From: Rheinheimera texasensis DSM 17496
GTDB lineage: Bacteria > Pseudomonadota > Gammaproteobacteria > Enterobacterales > Alteromonadaceae
Assembly: GCF_000711985.1 (NCBI RefSeq)
Contig: NZ_KL544005.1
Span: 261,970 to 325,969 of the forward strand
Reading direction: 5' to 3'
Length of the DNA stretch: 64,000 nt
The translations under genes were made by a program, and so were the position numbers. A model generated the notes under the pieces. The model did no database searches and had not been told where the DNA came from. It saw only the letters and a program-made list of their open reading frames with translations. How positions within the stretch are numbered: the first letter of the stretch is position 1; each line of letters opens with the position of its first letter. This document shows, piece after piece, positions 52,646 through 62,819 of this stretch.

Positions 52646-53842
52646 TTAAGAAATCACGCCCATGTCTTTACCGGTGCGGATAAAAGCGGCAATGGCTTTA
52701 TCCAGCTGCGCTTTACTGTGTGCCGCCGAAATTTGCGTGCGAATACGCGCCTGGCCTTTTGGCACCACCGGGAACGAGAAGCCGACTACATAAACGCCTT
52801 GCTCCAGCATACGGCGGGCAAATTCACCGGCAACTTTGGCATCGCCCAGCATCACCGGAATAATCGCATGGTCTTTACCAGCCAGCGTGAAACCTGCTGC
52901 GGTCATCTGTTCACGGAAATAGGCCGCGTTGTCCCAGAGTTTAGCTCTGAGCGCGTCGCCTTGCGCTAGCATGTCGAGTACTTTAATCGACGCGGTGACA
53001 ATAGATGGCGCCAGACTGTTCGAAAACAGATACGGCCGTGAGCGCTGTCGTAGCCACTCGATGATTTCTTTTTTGCCTGAAGTGTAACCGCCGGAGGCGC
53101 CACCTAAGGCTTTGCCGAGCGTGCCTGTGATGATATCTACACGGTCTAACACGTTGCAGTATTCATGAGTGCCGCGACCGTTTTTACCAACAAAACCGAC
53201 GGCATGGCTGTCATCGACCATCACTAAGGCATTGTATTTGTCGGCTAAATCACAAATGGATTTGAGATCAGCAATGACGCCGTCCATCGAGAACACACCG
53301 TCGGTGGCAATCAACTTAAAGCGCGCGCCATCAGCATCGGCTTGTTGTAACTGCGCTTCGAGTTCCGCCATATCGTTGTTGGCGTAGCGGTACCGTTTGG
53401 CTTTACACAAGCGCACGCCGTCGATGATTGACGCATGGTTCAGCGCATCGGAGATCACCGCATCTTCCGCGCCTAAAATGGTTTCAAACAAACCACCATT
53501 GGCGTCAAAGCAGCTCGAATACAAAATGGTATCTTCAGTGCCTAAAAACGCACTGATGCGCGCTTCTAAGGTTTTGTGAATATCCTGGGTACCGCAGATA
53601 AAACGCACTGAGGCGACACCAAAACCGTGGCTGTCGAGGCCTTGCTGAGCCGCAGCAATCAGTTCCGGTGAATTAGCGAGGCCTAAGTAATTGTTGGCGC
53701 AGAAGTTTAACACCTGCTCGCCGTTGACGGTGACATCAGAGAATTGCTGCGACGTGATGATCCGCTCACCTTTGTACAGGCCTTCGGCTTTCACGTCATC
53801 GATTTGGTGTTGGATATGGCTGAGGAACGCGGAATTGCGCAT
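52646..53842 (-). CDS. kbl: 2-amino-3-ketobutyrate CoA ligase (glycine C-acetyltransferase)
   Basis: A 398-residue PLP enzyme that cleaves 2-amino-3-ketobutyrate with CoA into glycine and acetyl-CoA. Seen motifs: [12 protein letters not shown], the substrate region [17 protein letters not shown], the PLP-stacking His and Asp in [15 protein letters not shown], and the Schiff-base Lys in [13 protein letters not shown]. The ATG at 53842 has AGGAGG upstream and gives [11 protein letters not shown], like E. coli Kbl; the longer frame from 53965 was rejected. It is the first gene of the kbl-tdh operon. Confidence 0.98.
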   Translation of the reverse strand: MRNSAFLSHIQHQIDDVKAEGLYKGERIITSQQFSDVTVNGEQVLNFCANNYLGLANSPELIAAAQQGLDSHGFGVASVRFICGTQDIHKTLEARISAFLGTEDTILYSSCFDANGGLFETILGAEDAVISDALNHASIIDGVRLCKAKRYRYANNDMAELEAQLQQADADGARFKLIATDGVFSMDGVIADLKSICDLADKYNALVMVDDSHAVGFVGKNGRGTHEYCNVLDRVDIITGTLGKALGGASGGYTSGKKEIIEWLRQRSRPYLFSNSLAPSIVTASIKVLDMLAQGDALRAKLWDNAAYFREQMTAAGFTLAGKDHAIIPVMLGDAKVAGEFARRMLEQGVYVVGFSFPVVPKGQARIRTQISAAHSKAQLDKAIAAFIRTGKDMGVIS

Positions 53843-54167
53843 AACGCCTCCTGTTGGGACATTGGTATTTATACCCTTCGTCATTGCAGATAGGGCGGTT
53901 TTGGCCGCCTGACTCAAACTGCAAAGATTTGGGTATATCTTATTATCGAAAGCATTCGAAATCATTATTTATTTTCGATAAACAACAAATCGCTGCTTCA
54001 TTAGAATTTGCTGCCGATTGTACCGTAAACCTTCAGCTATGGCAGTGTATTTGCGGCTGGTCGGTGCACAGCAGGGACTGTTTGCCTCAAAGCACGAATT
54101 GGTCGGGCAGAAACAACAAAGGCCGCTGCTGCGGCCTTTGTTCGGTCAAGTTCAGTTCACACCGAGC
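53843..54167. other. Intergenic region between lpd and kbl
   Basis: About 325 bp upstream of kbl and downstream of lpd. Besides the lpd terminator hairpin it holds a GGCGG-N6-CCGCC hairpin near 53894-53909 and AT-rich stretches that may be the kbl promoter. A plus-strand open frame here has no ribosome site or recognisable product. Confidence 0.5.
54115..54142 (-). terminator. Rho-independent terminator of the pyruvate dehydrogenase operon
   Basis: AACAAAGGCCGC-loop TGCT-GCGGCCTTTGTT, a 12-bp stem. On the minus strand a T-rich TTTGTTGTTT follows, 26 bp after the lpd stop. Confidence 0.85.
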
Positions 54168-55580
54168 TTATTTCTTTTTCGCTTTTGGATTTGGCAGGTC
54201 AGTAATTGAACCTTCGTAAATCTCAGCCGCAAGGCCAATAGACTCGTTCAGTGTTGGGTGCGCGTGGATAGTCAGTGCGATATCTTCAGCATCTGCGCCC
54301 ATTTCAACTGCTAAACAAATTTCACCCAGCATCTCACCGGCGTTGATACCAACAATAGCGCCACCCAGGATACGGTGTGATTCTTTGTCGAAAATCAGTT
54401 TGGTGAAGCCTTCAGTACGGGCTGAGGCGATAGCACGGCCAGACGCAGCCCATGGGAAGGTGGCAGTTTCCACCGCGATGCCTTTTTCTTTGGCTTCTTT
54501 TTCAGTGATACCCACCCAGGCCATTTCCGGATCTGTGTAAGCCACAGAAGGAATGCAACGTGGGTCGAAGAAGTGTTTCATACCAGAGATGACTTCTGCA
54601 GCCACATGGCCTTCATGCACTGCTTTGTGTGCCAGCATTGGCTGACCAATCACGTCGCCAATCGCGAAAATGTGTGGCACGTTGGTGCGCAGCTGTTTGT
54701 CGACGTTGATGAAACCACGCTCATCGACGTTCACGCCAGCTTTCGCTGCATCTAACAGATTGCCGTTTGGACGACGACCCACGGCCACCAGGATTTTGTC
54801 GTAACGCACTGGTGAAGCCGGGGCATTTTTGCCTTCAAACGTGACGTACAGGCCGTCAGCTTTGGCTTCAACAGCAGTCACTTTGGTTGACAGCATCAGG
54901 GTGTAATTGTCTTTGTTGTATTTGGTGTAGGCTTTAACCAGGTCCGCATCTGCTGCCGGAACCAGCTGGTCAGCGAATTCAACCACAGATACTTTAGAGC
55001 CTAAAGCACGGTACACAGTGCCCATTTCCAGGCCGATGATACCGCCACCTAATACCAGCATTTCGCCAGGAATGTCTTTGAGTTCCAGTGCGCCGGTTGA
55101 ATCGATGACGCGTGGGTCATCTTTTGGAATAAATGGCAGTGCAACTGGCTCAGAACCGGCAGCGATGATGGCGCTGTCAAAAGTGATAGTGGTATCACCA
55201 ACCACTAAAGTGTTTGGGCCGGTGAATTTGCCGTAGCCGTTGACGACTTTGACTTTACGCATTTTGGCCATGCCAGACAGACCGTTGGTCAGCTGACCTA
55301 CTACTTTGTCTTTCCAGGCTCGGATTTTATCTAAATCGATTTGTGGTGCACCGAAAGTAACGCCGTGAGATGCCATCTCTTTCGCGTCATCAATGACTTT
55401 GGCAACGTGTAATAAGGCTTTAGACGGGATACAGCCAACGTTTAAGCAAACACCGCCGAGGGTGCTGCGGGCTTCAACCAGGGTCACTTCCAGACCTAAA
55501 TCTGCTGCGCGGAATGCAGCTGAATAACCACCAGGGCCAGCGCCCAGCACTACTACCTGAGTTTTGATTTCGTTGCTCAT
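54168..55580 (-). CDS. lpd: Dihydrolipoyl dehydrogenase (E3)
   Basis: A 470-residue flavoprotein that reoxidises dihydrolipoamide of the pyruvate, 2-oxoglutarate and glycine-cleavage complexes with NAD+. FAD-binding VVVLGAGPGGYSAAFRAADLG, redox disulfide in GGVCLNVGCIPSKALL, NAD-binding VLGGGIIGLEMGTVYRALG, the second FAD motif PHIFAIGDVIGQPMLAHKA, and the C-terminal catalytic His-Glu in HAHPTLNES are all present. It is last in the pdhR-aceE-aceF-lpd cluster, 219 bp after aceF, and probably has an additional promoter in that gap. Confidence 0.98.
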   Translation of the reverse strand: MSNEIKTQVVVLGAGPGGYSAAFRAADLGLEVTLVEARSTLGGVCLNVGCIPSKALLHVAKVIDDAKEMASHGVTFGAPQIDLDKIRAWKDKVVGQLTNGLSGMAKMRKVKVVNGYGKFTGPNTLVVGDTTITFDSAIIAAGSEPVALPFIPKDDPRVIDSTGALELKDIPGEMLVLGGGIIGLEMGTVYRALGSKVSVVEFADQLVPAADADLVKAYTKYNKDNYTLMLSTKVTAVEAKADGLYVTFEGKNAPASPVRYDKILVAVGRRPNGNLLDAAKAGVNVDERGFINVDKQLRTNVPHIFAIGDVIGQPMLAHKAVHEGHVAAEVISGMKHFFDPRCIPSVAYTDPEMAWVGITEKEAKEKGIAVETATFPWAASGRAIASARTEGFTKLIFDKESHRILGGAIVGINAGEMLGEICLAVEMGADAEDIALTIHAHPTLNESIGLAAEIYEGSITDLPNPKAKKK

Positions 55581-55673
55581 TGTTTTACCTTGCTATTTTA
55601 GCTTGCAATTTTACTTGCATCGGGCTCGTAGGTTGCCACGGCAGCGCCGGTGGCACAGCGTAAAAGTTGGCGG

Positions 55674-55682
55674 ATTTTAGCA
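55674..55682 (-). promoter_or_regulatory. Candidate extended -10 promoter element for lpd
   Basis: On the minus strand TGCTAAAAT (TGN plus TAAAAT) lies 94-102 bp before the lpd start. No good -35 box was found at 17 bp. The idea that lpd has its own promoter follows the E. coli arrangement. Confidence 0.4.
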
Positions 55683-55771
55683 CCCTGCCTGAAAGATGTC
55701 CCGTAACTTTTCAGCCACATCAACATCAGACATCTCAACACCGGCAGCGCTGTTGCACCGCAACAACAGCA

Positions 55772-55791
55772 GCGGCAGCCGAAGCTACCGC
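55772..55791 (-). other. cUUCGg tetraloop hairpin after aceF
   Basis: On the minus strand GCGGTAGC-TTCG-GCTGCCGC forms an 8-bp stem with an ultra-stable UUCG loop, starting 8 bp after the aceF stop. With no T-run it is more likely an mRNA-stabilising 3' element than a terminator. Confidence 0.6.
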
Positions 55792-55799
55792 TTTGCTTT

Positions 55800-57437
55800 T
55801 TACATAATAATCTGACGGATATCAGCCAAGTATGACGCCAGCGTCGCAGTGAAACGCGCCGCTAAAGCACCATCGATCACGCGGTGATCATAAGACACCG
55901 ACAGTGGCACCATCAGACGCGGCTGGAAGGCTTTGCCATCCCATTTCGGTTTAATGTCAGATTTTGACACCCCGAGAATAGCCACTTCCGGCGCGTTCAC
56001 GATAGGCGTAAAGGCAGTACCGCCGATGCCACCGAGGCTGGAAATAGTGAAACAACCACCCTGCATATCCGCCGCCGTCAGCTTGCCTTCGCGCGCTTTC
56101 ACCGAGATTTCCTGCAGCTCACGCGACAGCTCGATAATGCCTTTTTTGTTGACATCACGCACCACCGGCACCACTAAGCCATTAGGTGTATCGACCGCAA
56201 TGCCTAAGTGCACATATTTCTTCAGGATCAGGCTCGCGCCGTCTTCTGATAACGAGCTGTTAAAGGTCGGGAATTCTTCCAGCGCCTTCGCCGCGGCTTT
56301 CATGATAAACACCAGCGGGGTGTATTTCACACCGAGTTTTTTCTTCTCGGCCAGCGCGTTTTGCTCTTTGCGGAAATCTTCCAGATCTGTGATGTCCGCT
56401 TCGTCAAACTGCGTCACATGCGGGATGCGCACCCAGTTGCGGTGTAAGTTAGCACCAGACAGCTTCTGAATACGTGACAGTGGTTTTTCTTCCACAGCGC
56501 CAAATTTGCTGAAATCCACTTTCGGCCATGGGATCAGGTCAAAACCAACACTGTTGCCGCTGCTGGTGACACTGCCTTTGCCGGCAGTGACCTGAGCAAT
56601 AATGTTTTTCACATAATTCTGCACGTCTTCACGTTGTACCCGGCCTTTCCGCGCTGTGCCTGCCACTTTCGACAGGTCGACGCCAAATTCACGGGCTAAG
56701 CGGCGTACCACCGGCGAAGCGTGAGCAAAAGCTGAGCTTTGCGTGACTTCGCTGTCGCTGACGGCCACGGCTGGGGTTGCAGCAGGAGCAGCTGCAGGTG
56801 CCGCAGCAACTGGTGCAGCGGCCGGTGCCGGAGCTGCAACCGGAGCTGGCGCTGCAGCAACTGCTGCTGGCGCTGCCGCACCGGTCGAAAATACAAAGAC
56901 TAGCGAACCAGTCTGAACCTTGTCGCCGACTTTGACTTTCACTTCCGTTACAGTACCAGCAAATGGCGCTGGTACTTCCATCGCGGCCTTGTCGCCTTCG
57001 ACCGATAACAGCGACTGTTCAGCTTTAACTACGTCACCGACTTTCACCAATACTTCAGTGACTTCCACCGCGTCACCGCCGATATCCGGCACTTTGACGT
57101 CTTTGCTTTCTGTAAGCGCTGGCGCGGTGGTAGCAGCTGGCGCTGCAGCAACAGGGGCCGCAGCAGGCGCTGGCGCAGCTGCCGGAGCCACAGCGGCTGC
57201 AGAACCGGCACCGGCAAAGACCATAATCAGCGAACCGGTTTTGACTTTATCACCGGCTTTCACCCGAATTTCCTGCACAACGCCAGCCTGAGCAGCTGGT
57301 ACTTCCATCGAGGCTTTATCGCCTTCGACCGACAGCAGTGACTGGTCCACACTGACAGTGTCGCCGACTTTCACCAGAATTTCGGTGACTTCCACTTCAT
57401 CCGCGCCGATATCCGGCACAAAAATTTCGATTGTCAT
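55800..57437 (-). CDS. aceF: Pyruvate dehydrogenase E2, dihydrolipoyllysine acetyltransferase
   Basis: A 545-residue E2 core protein. It has two lipoyl domains, with lipoylated Lys41 (EGDKASMEV) and Lys150 (EGDKAAMEV), joined by Ala/Pro-rich flexible linkers. The E1/E3-binding domain follows (about 250-290, [15 protein letters not shown]), then the catalytic acetyltransferase domain with His518 in DHRVIDGA. E. coli AceF has three lipoyl domains; two is common elsewhere. The ATG at 57437 (MTIEIFVP) is preferred: AGAGG is seven bases upstream, whereas the ATG at 57443 is too close. It is 11 bp after aceE. Confidence 0.97.
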   Translation of the reverse strand: MTIEIFVPDIGADEVEVTEILVKVGDTVSVDQSLLSVEGDKASMEVPAAQAGVVQEIRVKAGDKVKTGSLIMVFAGAGSAAAVAPAAAPAPAAAPVAAAPAATTAPALTESKDVKVPDIGGDAVEVTEVLVKVGDVVKAEQSLLSVEGDKAAMEVPAPFAGTVTEVKVKVGDKVQTGSLVFVFSTGAAAPAAVAAAPAPVAAPAPAAAPVAAAPAAAPAATPAVAVSDSEVTQSSAFAHASPVVRRLAREFGVDLSKVAGTARKGRVQREDVQNYVKNIIAQVTAGKGSVTSSGNSVGFDLIPWPKVDFSKFGAVEEKPLSRIQKLSGANLHRNWVRIPHVTQFDEADITDLEDFRKEQNALAEKKKLGVKYTPLVFIMKAAAKALEEFPTFNSSLSEDGASLILKKYVHLGIAVDTPNGLVVPVVRDVNKKGIIELSRELQEISVKAREGKLTAADMQGGCFTISSLGGIGGTAFTPIVNAPEVAILGVSKSDIKPKWDGKAFQPRLMVPLSVSYDHRVIDGALAARFTATLASYLADIRQIIM

Positions 57438-57448
57438 TGCCATTCCTC

Positions 57449-60115
57449 TTATGCGAACAGTGGGTTCGGCTTATTGGTGTCGATGCCAAAACGCACGATG
57501 GCATCGGCGACCAGTTGTTTGTCGATAGTGCCTTGTTTGGCCAGCTCACGCAGCGCTGCCAGTACGACGTAACCAGCGTTCACCTCAAAGTGACGGCGCA
57601 GATTTTCGCGGCTGTCAGAGCGGCCAAAGCCGTCAGTGCCCAGCACTTTGTACGACACTGCCGGCACAAAAGCACGGACCTGGTCGACATAGTTTTTGAT
57701 GTAGTCGGTAGCGGCAATCGCCGGCTCTTTGCCCATCACTTGTGCAATGTAAGGCACTTTCTCGGCTTCATTTGGATGCAGCATATTGTGACGTTCACAG
57801 TCCTGACCGTCGCGTGCCAGTTCGTTGAATGAGGTCACTGAGTAGACATCTGAAGCAATGCCATATTCTTCTGACAGAATTTCAGCGGCGCGGCGCACTT
57901 CGTTCAGGATGGTGCCTGAACCTAATAACTGCACTTTGCCTTTGTTACCGGTCAGCGTTTCCAGCTTGTAAATACCGCGACGGATGCCTTCTTCGGCGCC
58001 TTGTGGCATGGCCGGGTGATGATAGTTTTCGTTCATCACAGTGATGTAGTAGTAGACGTTTTCCTGCGCCGGGCCATACATGCGGCGGATACCGTCCTGC
58101 ATGATCACTGCCAGTTCATAGGCGTAAGTCGGGTCATAAGAGATACAGTTTGGTACTGTACCGGCCAGAATATGGCTGTGACCGTCTTCATGCTGTAAAC
58201 CTTCACCGTTTAATGTGGTGCGGCCGGCGGTGGCGCCTAACAGGAAACCACGCGCTTGTTGGTCACCTGCCAGCCAGGCCATATCGCCGACGCGCTGGAA
58301 GCCAAACATGGAGTAATAAATGTAGAACGGGATCATCGGCAGGTCATTGGTGCTGTACGACGTTGCCGCCGCCACCCAGGATGCCATGGCGCCCAGTTCG
58401 TTGATACCTTCCTGCAGTACCTGGCCTGAAGTTTCTTCTTTATAGTAAGAAACAATGGCGCGGTCTTCCGGCGTGTACGTCTGGCCGTGCGGGTTATAAA
58501 TACCGATTTGACGAAATAAGCCCTCCATACCAAAGGTACGGGCTTCGTCGGCAATAATCGGCACAATTTGCTGACCGATATTCGGGTCTTTTAACAGAAT
58601 GTTCAGGCCACGCACGAATGCCATAGTGGTCGAAATTTCGCGTTTTTGCTCTTCCAGCAAGCCTTCAAACGCCGGCAATTCCGGCAGGGTCAGTGGCTTG
58701 GTGAAATTCGGCAGACGTACCGGCGTGTAGCCGTTTAACGCCTTACGACGCGCATGCAGGTACTGATGCTCAGGCGAGCCTTCCGGCAGCGTCAGATATG
58801 GCAGGCTATGCACGTCTTCTTCAGACAGGTATTCTTCCAGATTCAGACGCTTACGGATTTGCAGCACATGCGTCATATCCATTTTCTTCACCTGGTGGGC
58901 GATGTTTTTGCCTTCAGCGGCTTCACCCATGCCATACCCTTTGATGGTTTTGGCCAGAATGACGGTCGGACGACCTTTGGTCTCTTGTGCCGCTTTAAAT
59001 GCAGCGTAGAGTTTGGAAGGTTCATGACCACCACGTTTTAACGCGAAGATCTCTTCGTCGGTCATGTCAGCCACTAATGCCGCAGTTTCCGGGTAACGGC
59101 CAAAGAAATGCTGACGCACATAAGCACCGTCTTTGGATTTATAAGTCTGATAATCGCCGTCGATGGTTTCGTTCATCAGTTGCAGCAGTTTGCCGGTGGT
59201 GTCTTTGGCCAACAGCTTGTCCCAGCCGCTGCCCCATACCACTTTGATCACGTTCCAGCCGGCGCCACGGAATAAACCTTCCAGTTCCTGGATGATTTTG
59301 CCGTTGCCCATCACCGGGCCATCTAAACGCTGCAGGTTACAGTTGACCAGGAAACACAGGTTATCCAGTTTTTCCCGCGCCGCAAAAGACAGCGAACCAC
59401 GGCTTTCCGGCTCGTCCATCTCACCGTCACCGAGGAAAGCGTACACGCGCTGTGCGCTGGTGTCTTTCAGGCCACGGCCGTGTAAATACTTCAGGAATCG
59501 CGCTTGATAAATTGAAGTAATCGGGCCTAAACCCATCGACACAGTCGGGAACTGCCAGAATTCCGGCATCAGTTTCGGGTGCGGGTAAGACGATAAACCT
59601 TCGCCACCCACTTCCTGACGGAAGTTGTCCAGCTGGTCCGCAGTTAAACGGCCTTCAACAAAAGCACGGGCGTAAATACCCGGTGAAATATGGCCCTGGT
59701 AATAGACTAAATCGCCGCCGTCTTTTTCGTTCGGCGCACGGAAGAAGTGGTTAAAACAGGTCTCGTAAAACGCGGCAGCAGACTGGTAAGACGCCATATG
59801 GCCGCCTAATTCCAGCTCTTTTTTCGAGGCGCGCAGCACGATCATGATGGCGTTCCAGCGAATGACGGAGCGGATTTTCTTTTCCAGATTCACATCGCCC
59901 GGATAAGCCGGTTCCTGTTGCGGCGGAATAGTGTTGATATAGTTGGTGGTGACGCCGGTTGGCATGTCGACCCCTTCCAGCCGCGCCTGTTCCAGCACCT
60001 GCTCGAGCAGGAATTGCGCCCGCTCGACACCTTCGGTGCGTACTACGGATTCCAGCGCTTCCAACCACTCCTGGGTTTCGAGCACGTCGACGTCAAGCTT
60101 ATTGACTTCAGACAT
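57449..60115 (-). CDS. aceE: Pyruvate dehydrogenase E1 component
   Basis: An 888-residue homodimeric E1, the usual length. It decarboxylates pyruvate with thiamine diphosphate and transfers acetyl to AceF lipoyl groups. The ThDP/Mg2+ motif is in [33 protein letters not shown], with [20 protein letters not shown] and the E1-specific [17 protein letters not shown] and [16 protein letters not shown] segments. AAGGA lies eight bases before the ATG. It is 65 bp after pdhR and presumably under PdhR control. Confidence 0.98.
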   Translation of the reverse strand: MSEVNKLDVDVLETQEWLEALESVVRTEGVERAQFLLEQVLEQARLEGVDMPTGVTTNYINTIPPQQEPAYPGDVNLEKKIRSVIRWNAIMIVLRASKKELELGGHMASYQSAAAFYETCFNHFFRAPNEKDGGDLVYYQGHISPGIYARAFVEGRLTADQLDNFRQEVGGEGLSSYPHPKLMPEFWQFPTVSMGLGPITSIYQARFLKYLHGRGLKDTSAQRVYAFLGDGEMDEPESRGSLSFAAREKLDNLCFLVNCNLQRLDGPVMGNGKIIQELEGLFRGAGWNVIKVVWGSGWDKLLAKDTTGKLLQLMNETIDGDYQTYKSKDGAYVRQHFFGRYPETAALVADMTDEEIFALKRGGHEPSKLYAAFKAAQETKGRPTVILAKTIKGYGMGEAAEGKNIAHQVKKMDMTHVLQIRKRLNLEEYLSEEDVHSLPYLTLPEGSPEHQYLHARRKALNGYTPVRLPNFTKPLTLPELPAFEGLLEEQKREISTTMAFVRGLNILLKDPNIGQQIVPIIADEARTFGMEGLFRQIGIYNPHGQTYTPEDRAIVSYYKEETSGQVLQEGINELGAMASWVAAATSYSTNDLPMIPFYIYYSMFGFQRVGDMAWLAGDQQARGFLLGATAGRTTLNGEGLQHEDGHSHILAGTVPNCISYDPTYAYELAVIMQDGIRRMYGPAQENVYYYITVMNENYHHPAMPQGAEEGIRRGIYKLETLTGNKGKVQLLGSGTILNEVRRAAEILSEEYGIASDVYSVTSFNELARDGQDCERHNMLHPNEAEKVPYIAQVMGKEPAIAATDYIKNYVDQVRAFVPAVSYKVLGTDGFGRSDSRENLRRHFEVNAGYVVLAALRELAKQGTIDKQLVADAIVRFGIDTNKPNPLFA

Positions 60116-60180
60116 ATCAATTTTCCTTTCAAACCGTCCTGCCGCGCAGGACCTTGCTGTTATTGTTCTGCTGTGCTGTT

Positions 60181-60942
60181 TCAGTTCTGTTGCGAACGAC
60201 GCAGCGAGCGTTCAAGTCGTGAGCGTTCCCGGTCGGCTTCCAGCAAAGCCTCTTCAATAAAGGCCAGATGGCTGTTGCTGGCTTGCCGGGCTTGTTCCGG
60301 CTCACCATTGATCACCGCTTCCATTAACCGTTGCCGATGTGAATTCAGCTGGCCCACAATGCCGTCCTTCTGCTGCAGAATTTCCAGGTTTAACCGGATA
60401 TTCTGCTCCACCAGCGGCGTTAAGCCGCGCACCAGATGCAAAAGCACCACATTGTGGGATGCTTCTGCCACTGCTGAATAAAAACGTCCAACCGCAGCGG
60501 CCTCGGCATTGATGTCATGCTGTTGCTGCGCCAGACAAATCTCGTCGTAGCGTTGTTTAATCTGACTGAAATCGTTGGCTGTACCACGCAGCGCCGCGTA
60601 ATAGGCGCAAATGCCTTCTAAGGCGTGACGAAATTCCAGTAAATCAAATTGGGATTCAGGGTGGCGGCCAATCAGTTCAAATAACGGATCTGTGAGGCCA
60701 CCGACTAAGGTGTCGCAAACAAAAGTGCCGCCACCTTGTTTACGGCTGACCAACCCTTTGGCTTCGAGTTTTTGTAGCGCTTCGCGCACCGAGGGCCGCG
60801 ACACTTCAAATTGTTCGGCCAGTTCGCGTTCGGTCGGTAATTTCTGGCCAGGCGCAAAACTGCCCTCGAGCAACATTTGCTCCAGCTGTCCGACAATTTG
60901 ATCCGACAATTTAGCCGGTTTAATTTTGAGTGCGTTTTTCAT
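60181..60942 (-). CDS. pdhR: Pyruvate-responsive repressor PdhR (GntR/FadR family)
   Basis: A 253-residue regulator: an N-terminal winged helix (about 10-75, with LPTERELAEQFEVSRPSVREALQKLEAKGLV) and an all-helical FadR-C effector domain with metal-coordinating residues (ALEGICAYYAALR, then HNVVLLHLV and HRQRLMEAV). In E. coli pyruvate releases PdhR from its operators. The gene heads the aceE-aceF-lpd cluster. Two TGGT-N3-ACCA boxes lie in the 309-bp space upstream, so autoregulation is expected. The ribosome site is weak. Confidence 0.96.
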   Translation of the reverse strand: MKNALKIKPAKLSDQIVGQLEQMLLEGSFAPGQKLPTERELAEQFEVSRPSVREALQKLEAKGLVSRKQGGGTFVCDTLVGGLTDPLFELIGRHPESQFDLLEFRHALEGICAYYAALRGTANDFSQIKQRYDEICLAQQQHDINAEAAAVGRFYSAVAEASHNVVLLHLVRGLTPLVEQNIRLNLEILQQKDGIVGQLNSHRQRLMEAVINGEPEQARQASNSHLAFIEEALLEADRERSRLERSLRRSQQN

Positions 60943-61030
60943 GGCTTCAACAGCGTAGCAAAGCGTCGCTGTTTGTCATTCCTGTCCAGAGCTGTTGTTC
61001 TTGTCGGTGTGAAAGCTTCCACATCGTGTA

Positions 61031-61046
61031 AATTGGTAAGACCATT
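61031..61046. promoter_or_regulatory. pdhR: PdhR box, proximal
   Basis: AATTGGTAAGACCATT, containing TGGTAAGACCA, matches the PdhR consensus ATTGGTATGACCAAT. It lies about 90 bp before the pdhR start codon. Confidence 0.85.
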
Positions 61047-61176
61047 TTACTTTAATGCGCATCAAATTAGCAGAAAAGGCCTGCACTGTAAATCGATGCA
61101 AGCTGCAGCGTTGAATTTTTGCGCAGAATAGTTAGAGCTAAAACTCTAGAAAAAGCGAAGGGACAAGAAAAAACGG

Positions 61177-61192
61177 AATTGGTCAGACCATT
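61177..61192. promoter_or_regulatory. pdhR: PdhR box, distal
   Basis: AATTGGTCAGACCATT, containing TGGTCAGACCA. It lies 146 bp (about 14 helical turns) upstream of the first box, 235 bp before pdhR and 60 bp beyond the ampE stop. The rest of the gap shows no gene. Confidence 0.8.
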
Positions 61193-61251
61193 GATTATAT
61201 TGGATGCAGGCTTGAGGTCAGGTCTTGACCCCAATCCCACAGTTCAACGAC

Positions 61252-62157
61252 TTAGCTCAACCAGCCGCTAAGCGTTAAGACGGCAATCAAGGCGAGGAAA
61301 AACAGCACATTACGTTTGGCAAGTGCTACAGCACTGACGGCGGCATCCGGCGTATTCAGCAGATCTTCCGGAACAGGCTCAGCAGCCAGGCTTAGTTCGG
61401 CCAGTAAATCCGGCGCACTCAGCTGCAGCGCGCCGGCATGCTGTAATAACACAGCAGAAGTACGGCTGAAATCGCCAACCAGCGCAAGGCCCAAACCAAA
61501 CAACCGCACCGGCAGCCAGTCGGCCCAATGCAACAGGTCGTCAGCAAAACGCCGCCATTGTTCATCAACGACCACATCTGCAGGCGCTGGCTCAGGCGCC
61601 GGGTTATCTGCAGCGGCTTGCCCTGCCACTTCGTCGGTGATGGTCTCAGCCGCAGGTCCGGGCTCAGACAGCTGACGCAAACAGGCATAAGCCACAGCAC
61701 CAAAAGCGCCCAGCAGCGCATACCAGAACAACACCGCGGCGTAATAACGGAAGTTCAGCCAAATCAGCTGCGGGCCATAACTCAGTTCCGGCGCGCCTTG
61801 TGCGATACGGATTTGTTGCATCGATAAAAAAGCTGCTTCCTGATCGTCGCGCTGTGCCGCATTTAGAAATTGTTTGTAAGTTTGCCGGTAAGACCAGCTA
61901 CCGATGCAAAGCAGCAACACCAGCGTATTCAGCACCAGTTGCAACAACCAGAATTGCACACTGTATATCAGCAGCGACACCAGCAGAGCCGGTAATAACC
62001 ACCACAACATCATCATGTATGTCTGCGGCAATCCGGGTAAAGCCATGTGTTGGCCACGCTGCAGGAATGGCCTCAAATAAGTGGTCAGCTGCCACACGCT
62101 GCCCCGCACCGCCAGACGCTCGACAATTAAGGCAATCAACATCGTTAACAAGGTCAT
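61252..62157 (-). CDS. ampE: AmpE-like membrane protein
   Basis: A 301-residue inner-membrane protein of the AmpE family. Four or five membrane helices (about 1-20, 50-68, 70-88, 140-160, 283-300) are separated by a large loop that is Ala/Pro/Glu-rich here (AAETITDEVAGQAAADNPAPEPAP). The family pattern is visible in QWRRFADDLLHWADWLPVRLFGLGLALVGDF. AmpE is associated with AmpD in beta-lactamase induction and peptidoglycan recycling; its biochemical role is unclear. It starts four bases inside ampD (ATGA overlap), so the two are translated together. Confidence 0.93.
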   Translation of the reverse strand: MTLLTMLIALIVERLAVRGSVWQLTTYLRPFLQRGQHMALPGLPQTYMMMLWWLLPALLVSLLIYSVQFWLLQLVLNTLVLLLCIGSWSYRQTYKQFLNAAQRDDQEAAFLSMQQIRIAQGAPELSYGPQLIWLNFRYYAAVLFWYALLGAFGAVAYACLRQLSEPGPAAETITDEVAGQAAADNPAPEPAPADVVVDEQWRRFADDLLHWADWLPVRLFGLGLALVGDFSRTSAVLLQHAGALQLSAPDLLAELSLAAEPVPEDLLNTPDAAVSAVALAKRNVLFFLALIAVLTLSGWLS

Positions 62158-62765
62158 GCGGGCTCTCCTGCTGCTGGTGGTGCTGACTGTTGCTCAGCCA
62201 GTAATTGCCGAAAATAAGTCCAGTTAAACGCCGGACCGGGGTCAGTTTTACGGCCTGGGGCTATATCACTGTGACCGAGGATCCGTTCAGGTGCAAGTGT
62301 CGGATACTGGCTGAGCAACCAGTGACACAGGCGGCTCAACGCCTGATATTGTGCTGCAGTAAAAGGCACATCGTCGGCGCCTTCAAGCTCAATGCCGATG
62401 GAAAAATCATTACATTTATCCCGACCGTCAAACAAACTGAGGCCGGCGTGCCAGGCGCGTTTGGCAAAAGGCACATATTGCCAGATGCGGCCGTCACGGA
62501 AGATCACGCAATGCGCAGACACCCGCACACCGGCTAAACGGGCGAAATAAGGATGCGCATTGCAATCGAGCCTGCCGCCAAAGAAGTCATCAATATAAGG
62601 TGTATTAAAAGTGGCAGGTGGCAAACTGATGTTGTGGATCACCAGCAGACTGATGTCTGCCGGATCTGGCCTGTCATCATAATGAGTACAAGGCCTGGTA
62701 ATCATTTTAAATGGTGGCAATGGCGCAGAAAAGTCTGTCGCTTCGGTTCGGGCCGCACTTGGCAA
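62154..62765 (-). CDS. ampD: 1,6-anhydro-N-acetylmuramyl-L-alanine amidase AmpD
   Basis: About 203 residues. A cytosolic zinc amidase that removes the peptide from anhydro-muropeptides in peptidoglycan recycling and so limits AmpC induction. Zinc ligands are His in LVIHNISLPP, and the late His and Asp in GHSDIAPGRKTDPGPAFNW. CNDFSIGIELEGADD and KRAWHAGLS are also typical. The start is uncertain: TTG 62765 has GAGGA six bases upstream and gives an N-terminus of E. coli-like length before HYD, while ATG 62705 has no ribosome site. It overlaps ampE by four bases. Confidence 0.95.
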   Translation of the reverse strand: MPSAARTEATDFSAPLPPFKMITRPCTHYDDRPDPADISLLVIHNISLPPATFNTPYIDDFFGGRLDCNAHPYFARLAGVRVSAHCVIFRDGRIWQYVPFAKRAWHAGLSLFDGRDKCNDFSIGIELEGADDVPFTAAQYQALSRLCHWLLSQYPTLAPERILGHSDIAPGRKTDPGPAFNWTYFRQLLAEQQSAPPAAGEPA

Positions 62766-62819
62766 AGCCAATCCTCACTGGTTATGCTGTGGCATTATTC
62801 TCTGCGTCATGGCTGTCGA

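Noticed and set aside
53854-54219. 121-residue plus-strand frame in the lpd-kbl gap
   Set aside because: No ribosome site, overlaps the lpd terminator and the 3' end of lpd, and has an unlikely Cys/Trp-rich composition.
55677-55733. 18-residue frame before lpd as a leader peptide
   Set aside because: Its stop overlaps the candidate -10 element, and there is no run of regulatory codons or attenuator pair; only noted.
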